A DNA stretch of 64,000 nt from Candidatus Schekmanbacteria bacterium (GTDB lineage: Bacteria > Schekmanbacteria > GWA2-38-11 > J061), in contig JACRJM010000004.1 of the NCBI GenBank assembly GCA_016219965.1, positions 586,464 to 650,463 of the forward strand. The letters run 5' to 3'. Position numbers and translations under genes: made by a program. The notes under the pieces are model-generated. The model worked only from the letters and a program-made list of their open reading frames with translations. It did no database searches and was not told where the DNA came from. This document shows positions 8,080 to 18,066 of the stretch, one piece after another (the stretch's first letter is position 1; every line of letters begins with the position of its first letter).

Positions 8080-11043
8080 ATGAATAAATATTTCAAAAAG
8101 CATTTTTTCTTAGTCAATATCTTACTTTGTCTGATTCTGAATATATTGACTAATAATGCATTCCCTGAAGAAATCTGTCTGACAGGCGGGAACCTGGAGT
8201 TATATCTTTCCGAAAGCGGTAACCTCGGCATTGTCCGAACAAATGGAGATAACATCCCCATTGAGCATGACAGGTCTTTAGTTTATCTCAGGGATATGGG
8301 GAGAGGTAGGAGTTCCGGTCTTCCTGAAGAAAAGTTCACTCCTGTGGAGATGAGCATAGATGATTCCTCTGAAAAAGGACTGTCGTTAAAAGGCATAAGT
8401 AACAACTTCAGGATTGATTGCAATTTAATATCAGAAGAAGGGTATATTTCTGTTTCAGGGACTTTAACGTCTGTTGACAGAAAAGATCGGGCGGCAATAT
8501 TGAGGTTTTCACTCCCTTTTCAAGTGGTCAATGCACGCTGGTATGACAGCCTTTCAAAATCAAGAGTTGTTGACACAGATGAAGTATATTCAAACTGGTT
8601 TAAACTCGGAGATGAGCGGTTCTTTTCGCAGTATCCTTATTCGTCGCTGGCTTTTGGGAGTAACAGTGTTTCCTATGCTATACCTCTTAACTCTCCAAGA
8701 ATATTCAGGATCGGCTGTTCTGAGAAAGACGGTTATTTTATTGAATTCGATCTTGGTATGAGCGAAGATACGGAGAAGTTTCCTTCATCCGCTTCATTCA
8801 GTTTTATTATTTTTTCAACCAATACGGAATGGGGTTTACGCGCTGCTGCAAACAAATATTTTTCTTTTTTTCCAGAATTATTCAGGAAACGCAATACAAG
8901 AGAAGGAATATGGTTTGCGTGGAATGAGCGGAATCTTATGAAATGGCCGCTGGATTTCGGGCTTATGTTTGATTCTACATGTGATGAGACTATCTTCTTT
9001 GATGCTTATTATGGGATCAATTTCTTTTATTATCAGGAACCATATGGTTCAGGCATTGGATGGGGTGATAGAAATTCTAAGAGCAGTATCCCTGAAAACA
9101 TTTCCTATGATGTCATAATAAAGAAAATCAAGGATGATTCTTTGGCAAAGGAAAAAGAATATCCCACACTAAGGGGAAATGTGAATTATGTGGATACAGC
9201 TCTTAAATCTGCAATTGAGGATGAAAACGGCTTGTTGTCCATAGGACGTTATAAACCGTATTTTTTTTCAAATCCTGATCCGGAGCTTTCTCTAGGCAGG
9301 TTTGCGCTTGACCGCGCACATTTTTGGGAGGAGACAACTCCTCAGGCAGCGAGACAGTTTTACGGAGAATATTTAGATTCCATAGTTCCATGGTGGTGGT
9401 CACTTAAGGAAGACTACAAGAGGGAACATTTCAGGACGGCTGATGTTCCACTTGTATTCAGCTATAAGACAGGACGACCGGTAAGGCTTGGCATACTGGA
9501 AGTCTATGAGCTTTTTTCAGAGATTTCAAGGCGAACTCATGATTACGGCGGACTTATGCTTGGGAATACATGGGCTCCGGTGCAGACTTTCTGCGCACAT
9601 CTCTTTGATATAATCGGTGCAGGTGAATACACTACCGACCAGCCGGCAGAGCATTTCCATTACCTGCGCGGTCTTTCCTTCCACAAGACTTTGTCATTTA
9701 TAGACCCGGGTCTTGTTGAAGGGAACCTGAATGAACAGGAAATCGAAAAAAGATTTAATAAATGCCTTGCCTTCGGGGTATTCCCCGGGACTTACCCTTT
9801 CAGGGATCCGGGAAAATATGAAAGGCTAAGACATTTCTACAAAAAATATATACCGCTTACCCGGCTTGTTTCTGATGCCGGATGGGAGCCGGTAACATAT
9901 GCTTCAGCATCTCATACTGCTCTTAACGTAGAAAGGTTTGGTACAATAAAGAAGAACTTGTTTTTTACAATCTTAAATACATCCGATTCAGTTATTGATT
10001 TCACTCTTGATGTTGATATGAAAAGCCTCGGCATAGATAGCTCTATGGGTATATATGCTCTTGACGTCTTGAATGATAGCTCTGCGAAAATTGTTTTCAC
10101 AGCCCAAAGAGCTTATATCCCTATGCATATCGAGAGATATGGAACACTTATTGTACAGATTGGTGCGGAACAGCAGTTTCTTGCTTCTAAACTGAAACTT
10201 GAAACTTCTTCAATTGAGTCTCTTGAAAAACACAGGACATCAGAGGAACTAAGCGAAAACATGTTAAGGACTCTCCATAAACTGGCGCCAGGGCCAGGTA
10301 AGGAGTTTATTTATTCCGGAAAAATTCCTGACATTGACTCTCTGAAGATGGAAAACAAAAAGACCAGTACAAATACAGTTCTGCGCCTTCCATGGAAGAT
10401 AGAAAAGGGAAACACCGATTATATTTGCAGGGTAGATTACCGTACTGAGCCTTCTACTACCGGGAATAAGGGCATTTTCAGCATCTTTAACAGTCTTCTT
10501 TATTCTGTGGCAAAGTTTTTATCAGGAGATCAGCTTCCGGACGTAACCCTATCAGCTGCGTTTTTAAACAAAGAAGGAAAACTGCTGGTTTATGAAAAAT
10601 CAGAGCTGCAACCTTCGAAAGCTTCAAGGGTAATAGAAAAAAGGTTTTTTGCTCCAGCAGGAACTGCTAACCTTACTCTTGTTTTTGGGTTAGAGGGAGA
10701 ATTCAGCCGTATATATATAAATGATGTAAGAGTGTATCCGGCAGGACTTTCATCGAGCGTAGAATATGAAATGAAAACAATAGATGAAATAAACAATAAG
10801 ATAAGCGACTTTTACAGGAAACAAGATATAACAGAGCTGATTAACTCTTCTGTTGACGGGCTTTATTCAGGGAAAGAAGATACGACTGAAGCAAAGAAAA
10901 GGATTATTGAGGCAGGCGAGTTGTTGAAACAGCATGAAATTGAGATTGCTAATAAGAACAGGAAACTGCCTGTTAAGAATGAATCTGTCGAGGAATACAT
11001 AATGAGGCTTAACGATCTTATAGACCGTCTTGATTTACTGTGA
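8080..11043 (+). CDS. Large secreted protein of unknown function, possible glycosidase fold
   Basis: The 987-residue protein opens with a lysine-rich n-region and hydrophobic core (residues 1-29) typical of a Sec signal peptide. I do not recognise the family. The N-terminal third looks like a beta-sandwich. The middle (about 270-620) is rich in aromatic and acidic residues with segments such as GIWFAWNERN, FDAYYG and DSIVPWWW, which recalls the TIM barrel of alpha-galactosidase-like hydrolases. The C-terminal part (about 740-900) again looks like a carbohydrate-binding beta-sandwich, followed by a charged helical tail. No clear Shine-Dalgarno precedes the ATG. A glycosidase role is a guess from composition; no catalytic pair can be assigned. 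Confidence 0.55.
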   Translation: MNKYFKKHFFLVNILLCLILNILTNNAFPEEICLTGGNLELYLSESGNLGIVRTNGDNIPIEHDRSLVYLRDMGRGRSSGLPEEKFTPVEMSIDDSSEKGLSLKGISNNFRIDCNLISEEGYISVSGTLTSVDRKDRAAILRFSLPFQVVNARWYDSLSKSRVVDTDEVYSNWFKLGDERFFSQYPYSSLAFGSNSVSYAIPLNSPRIFRIGCSEKDGYFIEFDLGMSEDTEKFPSSASFSFIIFSTNTEWGLRAAANKYFSFFPELFRKRNTREGIWFAWNERNLMKWPLDFGLMFDSTCDETIFFDAYYGINFFYYQEPYGSGIGWGDRNSKSSIPENISYDVIIKKIKDDSLAKEKEYPTLRGNVNYVDTALKSAIEDENGLLSIGRYKPYFFSNPDPELSLGRFALDRAHFWEETTPQAARQFYGEYLDSIVPWWWSLKEDYKREHFRTADVPLVFSYKTGRPVRLGILEVYELFSEISRRTHDYGGLMLGNTWAPVQTFCAHLFDIIGAGEYTTDQPAEHFHYLRGLSFHKTLSFIDPGLVEGNLNEQEIEKRFNKCLAFGVFPGTYPFRDPGKYERLRHFYKKYIPLTRLVSDAGWEPVTYASASHTALNVERFGTIKKNLFFTILNTSDSVIDFTLDVDMKSLGIDSSMGIYALDVLNDSSAKIVFTAQRAYIPMHIERYGTLIVQIGAEQQFLASKLKLETSSIESLEKHRTSEELSENMLRTLHKLAPGPGKEFIYSGKIPDIDSLKMENKKTSTNTVLRLPWKIEKGNTDYICRVDYRTEPSTTGNKGIFSIFNSLLYSVAKFLSGDQLPDVTLSAAFLNKEGKLLVYEKSELQPSKASRVIEKRFFAPAGTANLTLVFGLEGEFSRIYINDVRVYPAGLSSSVEYEMKTIDEINNKISDFYRKQDITELINSSVDGLYSGKEDTTEAKKRIIEAGELLKQHEIEIANKNRKLPVKNESVEEYIMRLNDLIDRLDLL

Positions 11044-11592
11044 TATTTCTGGTAAAAAAAATTTATTATTATCTGACATGTAATTGACCGAATAGGGGAG
11101 CGTTTTAAAAAATTTAAAAAAATCTGATTGACAAAAAAATCATAAGCGATTAGTATAAATAATGTTCTTGGAAAACCTTCTATTTAGATCCCAGAAAATT
11201 AACAAATAAAAAAAAGTAATTTAAAAATTAGGCAAATTTAAAAAAAACAATTCAGAAGCCCACCAAAATATTCGGGAATAATATTAAGAGTTAGTGATTT
11301 GAAGTTAAAAAATTCCTTTAAACATTGCGAAGCACTTAAAGGCAAGTTGCCTGCCATCATGGTTAAAACATTACCAATCTGTGAATAATATCCCGGCAAT
11401 TAACCTGGAGAGTTGATAATGTTCCGGATTATTGAAAGTGTGGCCATTACATATCATGCTGAAAGATAAATGATGATTGGCGGGAAAGTAGTTGTTTTAA
11501 AACGATGAGGCGAAGCTATTGTATGCTGGCAGGGTGTTTCAATTCAGGAAAGAAAAAAGGTAATAATTTGTAATTACGAAAGGATCAAGTTT
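11044..11592 (+). other. Long AT-rich leader/intergenic region before rho
   Basis: About 550 bases without a convincing gene. It is very AT-rich, with several A- and T-runs. It contains one good sigma70-like promoter near its left end, which would leave rho with a leader of roughly 430 bases. Rho genes are commonly autoregulated by premature Rho-dependent termination in their leader, so that length is suggestive. No known riboswitch consensus was recognised. Confidence 0.5.
11128..11156 (+). promoter_or_regulatory. Sigma70-like promoter upstream of rho
   Basis: A perfect -35 TTGACA is followed after 17 bases by TAGTAT. The start point would fall near 11163, giving a leader of about 430 bases to the rho ATG. 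Confidence 0.5.
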
Positions 11593-13014
11593 ATGGCAAG
11601 GGTTGACAACAAGGATGTAAAAAAGAGCAAAGAAGATAATGGAGAAAACGGGCTGAAGAGCAACGAAGCGAAAAACAACGAAGTGAAGAGCAACGGAGCG
11701 AAGAACAACGGTACGAAGACAGATGAAGTCATGTTCGTAGGAACCGACGAAAATGCCATGCTCGATATCCGTAAATTAAAGCAAATGACTATAGCTGGGT
11801 TAAGCTCAACTGCCAGAAAGCTTGGAATTAACGGTGTAAGCACGCTTAGAAAACAGGAACTTATTTTTGAAATTCTGCGTGCCCAGATAGAAAAGAATGG
11901 TCTGCTTTATGGTGAGGGAGTCCTTGAGATACTTCCTGATGGGTTCGGGTTTCTCCGCTCCCCTAACTATAACTATCTGCCCGGTCCTGACGACATCTAT
12001 GTGTCTCCGTCGCAGATAAGGAAATTTGACCTCCGTACAGGTGATACTGTAGCAGGACAAATAAGACCTCCGAAAGAAGGGGAACGTTATTTTGCGCTTT
12101 TAAAGGTTGAAGCAATCAACTATGAACCGCCCGAAGCAACAAAGGATAAGATACTTTTTGACAACCTGACTCCATTCTATCCTCAGGAAAGGATAAAGCT
12201 TGAGATTGAGGGAGTAAAAGACAACATGTCAATGAGGATAATGGATCTTCTGACTCCGATAGGCAAGGGACAGAGGGGACTTATAGTTGCTCCACCGAGA
12301 ACAGGGAAAACAATGCTTCTTCAGGCTATTGCCAACAGCATCACGAATAATCATCCGGAGGTCGTTCTGATAGTGCTTCTTATAGATGAGCGTCCGGAGG
12401 AAGTTACCGACATGGAGCGTTCAGTCAGGGGAGAGGTTGTGAGCTCAACATTCGATGAACCTCCGACAAGACATGTGCAGGTAGCTGACATGGTAATAGA
12501 GAAGGCAAAGAGGCTTGTTGAGCATAAGAGGGATGTTGTTATTCTTCTTGATAGTATTACAAGATTAGCAAGGGCACATAATGCCATTCAGCCGCCAAGC
12601 GGAAAGATACTTTCCGGAGGTATTGACTCCAATGCGCTTCAAAGGCCAAAAAGGTTTTTTGGAGCTGCACGTAATATTGAAGAGGGAGGAAGTCTTACCA
12701 TCATAGCTACTGCCCTTATAGATACAGGCAGCAGGATGGACGATGTCATATTTGAAGAATTTAAGGGCACGGGCAACATGGAAGTAAACCTCGACAGGAG
12801 ACTTGTTGATAAACGTGTTTATCCTGCAATTGACATGACTAAATCCGGAACGAGAAAAGAAGAGCTCCTTATTGAAGCAGAAGAACTTAACAAGATATGG
12901 ATATTGAGGAAGTTCCTCAATCCAATGGGAGTTGTTGATGCAATGGAATTTCTGTGTGAAAAAATGAAGGCAACGAAAAGCAATAAGGAATTCCTTAATT
13001 CTATGAACACCTGA
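11593..13014 (+). CDS. rho: Transcription termination factor Rho
   Basis: Hexameric RNA-dependent ATPase/helicase that ends transcription at Rho-dependent sites. The 473 residues contain a Rho N domain, the cold-shock RNA-binding domain ([15 protein letters not shown]), the P-loop APPRTGKT with K239, and Walker [14 protein letters not shown]. The Q and R loops are of the usual type. A GAAAGGA site precedes the ATG. The N-terminus carries a low-complexity insertion of K-[SN]-N-[EG]-X pentapeptides not needed in shorter homologues. It heads the rho-rpmE-prfA-prmC-murA-hisD cluster. Confidence 0.98.
   Translation: MARVDNKDVKKSKEDNGENGLKSNEAKNNEVKSNGAKNNGTKTDEVMFVGTDENAMLDIRKLKQMTIAGLSSTARKLGINGVSTLRKQELIFEILRAQIEKNGLLYGEGVLEILPDGFGFLRSPNYNYLPGPDDIYVSPSQIRKFDLRTGDTVAGQIRPPKEGERYFALLKVEAINYEPPEATKDKILFDNLTPFYPQERIKLEIEGVKDNMSMRIMDLLTPIGKGQRGLIVAPPRTGKTMLLQAIANSITNNHPEVVLIVLLIDERPEEVTDMERSVRGEVVSSTFDEPPTRHVQVADMVIEKAKRLVEHKRDVVILLDSITRLARAHNAIQPPSGKILSGGIDSNALQRPKRFFGAARNIEEGGSLTIIATALIDTGSRMDDVIFEEFKGTGNMEVNLDRRLVDKRVYPAIDMTKSGTRKEELLIEAEELNKIWILRKFLNPMGVVDAMEFLCEKMKATKSNKEFLNSMNT
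11655..11714 (+). repeat. Four 15-base tandem units in the rho N-terminus
   Basis: Four head-to-tail imperfect copies of GAAGAGCAACGAAGC encode the pentapeptide pattern K-[SN]-N-[EG]-[AVT]. The units differ at a few positions only, which suggests replication slippage. The segment lies before the conserved Rho domains. Confidence 0.8.
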
Positions 13015-13103
13015 TTTTTTTTCTTGAAAAGAGAATTTTATTAGTATAAATAAAACAGTCAAAACAAAACAATCAGCCAGTTAGTAGGGGTAAAAAGCTG
13101 GAT

Positions 13104-13109
13104 AGGAGG
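13104..13109 (+). promoter_or_regulatory. Shine-Dalgarno deciding the rpmE GTG start
   Basis: A perfect AGGAGG lies 8 bases upstream of the GTG at 13118 and supports that start for ribosomal protein L31. Confidence 0.85.
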
Positions 13110-13117
13110 AAATTTAA

Positions 13118-13327
13118 GTGAAAAAAGATATTCATCCAAAATACGCGGAAACCGGAATTCAGTGTGCATGCGGTGAAATCCTACAAACAAGGTCAACGCG
13201 TGAGGACATACACATAGAAGTATGCTCAAGATGCCATCCTTTCTATACGGGCAAGCAAAAGCTTGTTGATACAGCCGGAAGGGTAGAAAAGTTTAAGAGG
13301 AAATATAAGAAGGATAAACAGGATTGA
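13118..13327 (+). CDS. rpmE: Ribosomal protein L31, zinc-binding form
   Basis: The 69-residue 50S subunit protein has the typical MKKDIHPKY start. Zinc ligands are present as CAC near residues 16-18 and CSRC near residues 36-39, marking the C+ (zinc) paralogue. Length and lysine-rich tail are normal. Translation starts at GTG behind a perfect AGGAGG. It follows rho by about 100 bases, the order seen in many bacteria, and is followed by an intrinsic terminator. Confidence 0.97.
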   Translation: MKKDIHPKYAETGIQCACGEILQTRSTREDIHIEVCSRCHPFYTGKQKLVDTAGRVEKFKRKYKKDKQD

Positions 13328-13385
13328 CAGTAGAGATAAATCCTATCCTCATTCACGTCTTAAAAGCTGTAACAGCTCCTCAAAC

Positions 13386-13421
13386 AAAAGGAAAAGGTTA
13401 GCTCCCTTATTCCTTTTTTTT
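13386..13421 (+). terminator. Intrinsic terminator after rpmE
   Basis: The arm AAAAGGAAAAGG pairs with CCTT-A-TTCCTTTT, 12 pairs with one bulged A, around a 7-base loop. A run of T residues continues the 3' arm. It separates rho-rpmE from prfA, so prfA needs its own promoter or readthrough. Confidence 0.8.
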
Positions 13422-13476
13422 ATTATAGATAAACAGGTTATTCCTATAAACAATCACATTATACAATATTATATAA

Positions 13477-14547
13477 ATGTTTGATAGATTAGACAAAACA
13501 GAAGAACGCTACGAAGAATTGGGGAATCTGCTTTCCGATCCGTCTGTTCATCAGGACAGGAATGCTTTTACCCAGTATTCAAAAGAGCGGGCAGCATTAT
13601 CCAAGATAGTAGATGTTTACAGGGAATATAAGAAAATAAAGAAACAGCTTGATGACAATAAAGAACTTCTTCGTACCGAGAATGATGAAGAGCTTAGAAA
13701 TATGGCAAAGGATGAGATATCCATCCTCGAACAGTCAGTCAATGAAATAACCGAACGACTTAAGATTTTGTTGCTTCCCAAGGACTCCAATGATGAGAAA
13801 AACATACTGCTTGAAATAAGAGCAGGGGCAGGCGGAGATGAAGCAGCGCTCTTTGTGGCGAATCTTTTCAGGATGTACACCATGTTTGCTGAAAAGAAAA
13901 AATGGAAAGTAGAGATATTAACCTCCAATCCAACCGGGATAGGAGGGTTTAAGGAAATAATAGCGCTTATTGAAGGCGAAAAAGTTTACAGCTTTCTGAA
14001 GTTTGAAAGCGGCGTTCACAGGGTGCAGAGAATTCCCTTAACTGAAGCAGGCGGGAGAATACATACATCAACAGTAACGGTTGCAGTGCTTCCTGAAGCT
14101 GAAGATGTCGAAATCAACATAGACCCGACAGAGTTAAAAATTGACGTTTACCGTTCATCAGGCCCTGGAGGGCAGAGCGTCAATACCACTGATTCTGCAG
14201 TAAGGGTTACACATATACCGACCAATACGGTTGTATGCTGCCAGGATGAAAAATCACAGCATAAGAACAAGGCAAAGGCATTAAAGATTCTGCGTGCAAG
14301 GCTCCTTGAGAGGATGCAACAGGAACAGCAGGACGAGATTGCAAAGACGAGAAAAAGCCAGGTCGGCACAGGTGACAGAAGCGAGAGGATAAGGACATAT
14401 AATTACCCTCAGGGACGTGTTACTGACCATAGAATCGGGCTTACTCTTCATAAATTGAATGCTGTACTTGATGGAGAGATCGATGAAATAGTGAACGCAC
14501 TTATCTCTTCATATCAGACTGAACTGTTACAGCAGACAGCTGTGTAA
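13477..14547 (+). CDS. prfA: Peptide chain release factor 1
   Basis: RF1 releases the finished peptide at UAA and UAG codons. The 356 residues show the family order: N-terminal helical domain, the stop-codon-reading loop (here PLT in the position of the PxT tripeptide), and the catalytic GGQ at residues 231-233 in SGPGGQSVN. The RF1 tail pattern [14 protein letters not shown] distinguishes it from RF2. No Shine-Dalgarno is visible before the ATG, which sits in an AT-rich stretch just behind a terminator. The methyltransferase that modifies the GGQ glutamine is encoded next downstream. Confidence 0.98.
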   Translation: MFDRLDKTEERYEELGNLLSDPSVHQDRNAFTQYSKERAALSKIVDVYREYKKIKKQLDDNKELLRTENDEELRNMAKDEISILEQSVNEITERLKILLLPKDSNDEKNILLEIRAGAGGDEAALFVANLFRMYTMFAEKKKWKVEILTSNPTGIGGFKEIIALIEGEKVYSFLKFESGVHRVQRIPLTEAGGRIHTSTVTVAVLPEAEDVEINIDPTELKIDVYRSSGPGGQSVNTTDSAVRVTHIPTNTVVCCQDEKSQHKNKAKALKILRARLLERMQQEQQDEIAKTRKSQVGTGDRSERIRTYNYPQGRVTDHRIGLTLHKLNAVLDGEIDEIVNALISSYQTELLQQTAV

Positions 14548-14560
14548 ATCTGCCAATGAA

Positions 14561-14590
14561 GTCATTGCGAGCGAGAGCGAAGCAATCTTG
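14561..14590. repeat. Dispersed repeat R3 behind prfA
   Basis: A short palindromic repeat that begins GTCATTGCGAGCG and ends GAAGCAATCTTG, followed by seven T. Arms ATTGC/GCAAT plus the T-run could make a weak terminator. A variant in the opposite orientation lies at 49055-49081. Confidence 0.65.
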
Positions 14591-14613
14591 TTTTTTTGAC
14601 CATTATTACTAAT

Positions 14614-15525
14614 ATGCTTTTTAACATCTCTGAAGTCCTTAAAAATGCATCAGCAAAGCTCCAATCTGCAGGGATAAGTTCAGCAAGACTCGACAGCGAA
14701 CTTATCCTTTGCAAGGTTCTTCATGCAGAAAGGATTTATTTATACAGCAACCCTGAGAAAATACTTTCTGAAAAAGAGCTGGAAGAGTTCCAATCACTTC
14801 TTGTTCAAAGGCTGCAGAGAAAACCCATCCAATACATTACGGGCAAGCAGGAATTCTGGTCAAGAGACTTTGTTTTAAATGATGAAGTCCTTGTTCCCAG
14901 GCCCGAGACAGAAATCCTGATAGAAACCATAGTCGTTGATGCTGAAAAACTTTTCTTAAACGCAGAGAGCGAAGGGCGGTCTTTGCGAATCCTTGATGTG
15001 GGAACCGGTTCAGGGATAATAGCAATTACCATTAAGAATATACTGAGGTCTGCTCACGTAGTTGCCACCGATATTTCCTATGGCGCATTGAAAATTGCAA
15101 AACTCAATTCATCAATTAATGTGCAAAGAGATAATCTTTACGGTAATATCCTCTTTGTTGAAGCGGATATTTTCCAGGCTTTCAGCGACAGTCTTGTTGA
15201 AAAGAGGAAGGCATTTGATATAATCGTTGCCAATCCTCCATATATATCTTCCGTTGAGATTGACAGGCTTGAACCGGAAGTATCTGAATGGGAACCGAGG
15301 GTTGCTCTTGATGGAGGAGATGGAGGAACGGAGATAATTGAGAAGATAATCAGGTCTGCGTGGGAATATTTAATGCCCGGCGGGATGCTTCTGATTGAAA
15401 CAGGTGAGAGCCAGAAAGAAGAGCTTATTAAAATAATAGATTCCTGCGGAAAGTATATTTCAACAAAATTTATTAATGATTATTCCGGCAAAGAAAGGGC
15501 ATTGGAGACGTGGAAAAAATCGTAG
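14614..15525 (+). CDS. prmC: Release factor glutamine N5-methyltransferase
   Basis: This SAM-dependent enzyme methylates the glutamine of the GGQ motif in release factors. It has an N-terminal helical bundle, the SAM-binding motif LDVGTGSGIIA, and the catalytic NPPY at residues 207-210. From this ATG it has 303 residues, close to the family norm. A TTG 18 bases upstream is in frame, but the ATG aligns better with the usual N-terminus; neither has a good Shine-Dalgarno. It follows its substrate gene prfA, a conserved pairing. Its 3' end overlaps murA by 16 bases. Confidence 0.95.
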   Translation: MLFNISEVLKNASAKLQSAGISSARLDSELILCKVLHAERIYLYSNPEKILSEKELEEFQSLLVQRLQRKPIQYITGKQEFWSRDFVLNDEVLVPRPETEILIETIVVDAEKLFLNAESEGRSLRILDVGTGSGIIAITIKNILRSAHVVATDISYGALKIAKLNSSINVQRDNLYGNILFVEADIFQAFSDSLVEKRKAFDIIVANPPYISSVEIDRLEPEVSEWEPRVALDGGDGGTEIIEKIIRSAWEYLMPGGMLLIETGESQKEELIKIIDSCGKYISTKFINDYSGKERALETWKKS

Positions 15526-16763
15526 TGACCGGCGGCAAGAAGTTGAACGGTGAAGTGCTTATAAGCGGGGCAAAGAACTCAGCCCTTCCTGCTATGGCAG
15601 CCTCATTGCTTACCAGAGGCAAATCAGTCATAAGAAACGTTCCACATCTTAGGGACATTGAAACATTCAGGCTTTTGCTTCAGCATCTTGGCGCAAAGGT
15701 AAAATGGACTGATACAAACACCATCGAGATTGATACATCTGCTGTAAACTGCTTTGATGCGCCTTATGATCTTGTAAGGACTATGAGGGCATCAGTTCTG
15801 GTCCTCGGTCCTCTGCTTGCAAAATACGGGAAAACCAAAGTATCGCTTCCGGGAGGGTGCGCGATAGGAGCAAGGCCCATCAATTTTCACCTTCATGGCA
15901 TGGAACAGCTTGGAGGGAAAATCAAACTTGAGAACGGGTATGTTGATGCGACAGCAGGACGACTTGCCGGCGCCCATATCGCCTTTGACATGCCGACTGT
16001 TACGGGGACAGAAAATGTGCTTATGGCTTCCGCTCTTGCTAAGGGGAAGACAGTCATAGAAAATGCAGCATGCGAGCCGGAGATAGGTGACCTTGCAGGA
16101 ATGCTGAGGCAAATGGGAGCGAAAATAAGCGGGGAAGGGACCGAGAGAATTGAAGTGACCGGAAGAGCGAAATTAAAACCCCTGGAATGGGATGTGATCC
16201 CGGACAGGATTGAGACAGGGACATTTCTTGTTGCCGCAGCTATAACAGGCGGTGAAGTCACTGTCAGAAAATGCGTACCGAATCATATCACGGCTCTTCT
16301 CAATAAACTCAGGGAATCAGGTGCAAATGTTACAGAAGGAGAAGATTGGATAACTCTCAAGAATGGCGGAGGGTTAAAATCTGTTGACATTAAAACTTCA
16401 CCATATCCGGGATTTGCAACGGACATGCAGGCGCAATTCATGGCGTTGATGTCATTGGCAGAGGGTGTAAGCGTTATTACAGAGACAGTCTTTGAGAACA
16501 GGTTCATGCATGTCGGCGAGCTTCTCCGCATGGGTGCTGATATAACTATTAACGGGAATACTGCTGTTGTAAGGGGAGTGAAAAGCCTTAAAGGTGCTCC
16601 GGTAATGGCGACAGATTTAAGAGCAAGTGCAAGCCTCATAATAGCCGGGCTTGCAGCAAAAGGAGACACGCTTGTTCAACGTATTTATCATATTGACCGC
16701 GGTTATGAGAAAATAGAAAAAAAGTTTGAGGGTCTTGGTGCCCGTATAAAAAGAATATCATAA
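15510..16763 (+). CDS. murA: UDP-N-acetylglucosamine 1-carboxyvinyltransferase
   Basis: MurA transfers enolpyruvate from PEP to UDP-GlcNAc, the first committed step of peptidoglycan synthesis. The 417 residues start at GTG with the family beginning KIVVTGGKKLNGEV. The active-site cysteine is C117 in PGGCAIGARPI, so the enzyme should be of the fosfomycin-sensitive Cys type. The internal pseudo-twofold domain repeat is complete. It overlaps prmC by 16 bases and precedes hisD by 10 bases, indicating one operon. Confidence 0.97.
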   Translation: MEKIVVTGGKKLNGEVLISGAKNSALPAMAASLLTRGKSVIRNVPHLRDIETFRLLLQHLGAKVKWTDTNTIEIDTSAVNCFDAPYDLVRTMRASVLVLGPLLAKYGKTKVSLPGGCAIGARPINFHLHGMEQLGGKIKLENGYVDATAGRLAGAHIAFDMPTVTGTENVLMASALAKGKTVIENAACEPEIGDLAGMLRQMGAKISGEGTERIEVTGRAKLKPLEWDVIPDRIETGTFLVAAAITGGEVTVRKCVPNHITALLNKLRESGANVTEGEDWITLKNGGGLKSVDIKTSPYPGFATDMQAQFMALMSLAEGVSVITETVFENRFMHVGELLRMGADITINGNTAVVRGVKSLKGAPVMATDLRASASLIIAGLAAKGDTLVQRIYHIDRGYEKIEKKFEGLGARIKRIS

Positions 16764-16773
16764 GGGGATTCCG

Positions 16774-18066
16774 GTGAAGACAATCAGATCAGGTTCAAGG
16801 GAATTCGACGCATTTATAAAAGCATTGAAATCCAGGAAATACAAAGAGGATAAAAAGATTGAACAGAGCGTGAGCCGGATTATTGCTGATGTGAGGAAAA
16901 ACGGCGACAAGGCTGTGATCAAATATACGCGGGCTTTTGATAAAGTCATAATCAAAAAATCTTCAGACCTTCTCGTAACTAAAGATGAGATAAAAGAAGC
17001 TGTAAGCAGAATTCCTGCTGATGATATAAGAAACTTTAAACGAGCGGCAGTGCGTATAAAGGCTTTCCACATGAGAGAACTTCGTTCCGGATGGATTTAT
17101 GAAGAAAAAGACGGCACTATTACGGGACAAAAAATCACATCTCTTGCTGTTGTTGGAATATATGTTCCGGGAGGAAAGGCAGCCTATCCTTCATCAGTTC
17201 TTATGAATGCAATACCTGCAAAGGTTGCGGGCGTTGAAAAAATTATAATGTGTACTCCTCCGTCAAAAGACGGAATGAATCCTTATGTGCTTGCAGCGGC
17301 AGACATTGCCGGTGTTGACGAGATTTACAGGGCAGGAGGAGCGCAGGCTGTAGCTGCTATGGCTTATGGTACTGATATGATTCCGGCAGTGGATAAAATT
17401 GTGGGTCCGGGAAATATCTTTGTTGCCACTGCAAAGAAACAGGTCTTCGGGGCTGTGGGAATAGACATGATTGCAGGCCCGACAGAGATTGTGATTGTCG
17501 CTGATGAAAGTGCGGACTCAGATTTTATCGCCTGGGACATGATATCGCAGGCTGAGCATGACGAGAATGCTTCGGCGACCTGCATAACAACATCTTCAAG
17601 GATTGCAAAGGAAGTTCATAAATCATTGGAGAAAAGATTAAAGGGATTTGCAAGGCGGGAGATTGCATCGAAATCACTCGAAAGATTTGGCGCAGTTATT
17701 ACAGTTCCATCAATTGAGGAAGCTCTGAAAGTTGCAAATACAATCGCTCCTGAGCATCTTGAACTTATGGTGAAAGACCCTGTAAAAGTTTCCTCAATGG
17801 TCGAGAATGCGGGGGCAATGTTTCTCGGGTCCTATTCTCCAGAGCCTATAGGGGATTATGTGGCTGGTCCAAATCATGTCCTTCCAACCGGCGGCACAGC
17901 GCGTTTTTCATCACCGCTTTCAGTTGATGATTTTACAAAAAAGACAAGCATCATCTATCTCGGGAAAAAAGCATTCGATAACCTTTCAGGCACAGCCATC
18001 GCTATCGCGGAGACCGAAGGTCTTGTAGGCCATGCAATGTCGGTGAAGGTGAGGATTGATAAATGA
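16774..18066 (+). CDS. hisD: Histidinol dehydrogenase
   Basis: HisD performs the last two oxidations of histidine synthesis, histidinol to histidine, using NAD and zinc. The 430 residues match the family and contain GPGNIFVATAKK, the AGPTEI motif, SQAEHDENA and APEHLELM with its zinc and catalytic histidines. An AAGGGG site overlapping the murA stop precedes the GTG start. It is common to find hisG between murA and hisD in this type of cluster; here hisG is absent and hisD follows murA directly. Confidence 0.97.
   Translation: MKTIRSGSREFDAFIKALKSRKYKEDKKIEQSVSRIIADVRKNGDKAVIKYTRAFDKVIIKKSSDLLVTKDEIKEAVSRIPADDIRNFKRAAVRIKAFHMRELRSGWIYEEKDGTITGQKITSLAVVGIYVPGGKAAYPSSVLMNAIPAKVAGVEKIIMCTPPSKDGMNPYVLAAADIAGVDEIYRAGGAQAVAAMAYGTDMIPAVDKIVGPGNIFVATAKKQVFGAVGIDMIAGPTEIVIVADESADSDFIAWDMISQAEHDENASATCITTSSRIAKEVHKSLEKRLKGFARREIASKSLERFGAVITVPSIEEALKVANTIAPEHLELMVKDPVKVSSMVENAGAMFLGSYSPEPIGDYVAGPNHVLPTGGTARFSSPLSVDDFTKKTSIIYLGKKAFDNLSGTAIAIAETEGLVGHAMSVKVRIDK

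Noticed and set aside
14596-14613. TTG start for prmC, 18 bases upstream of the ATG
   Set aside because: The ATG at 14614 fits the usual N-terminus; the extra residues show no homology and no Shine-Dalgarno is present.
15792-16669. Several open frames antisense to murA
   Set aside because: murA is complete and conserved on the plus strand, and the antisense frames have no start signals or family motifs.
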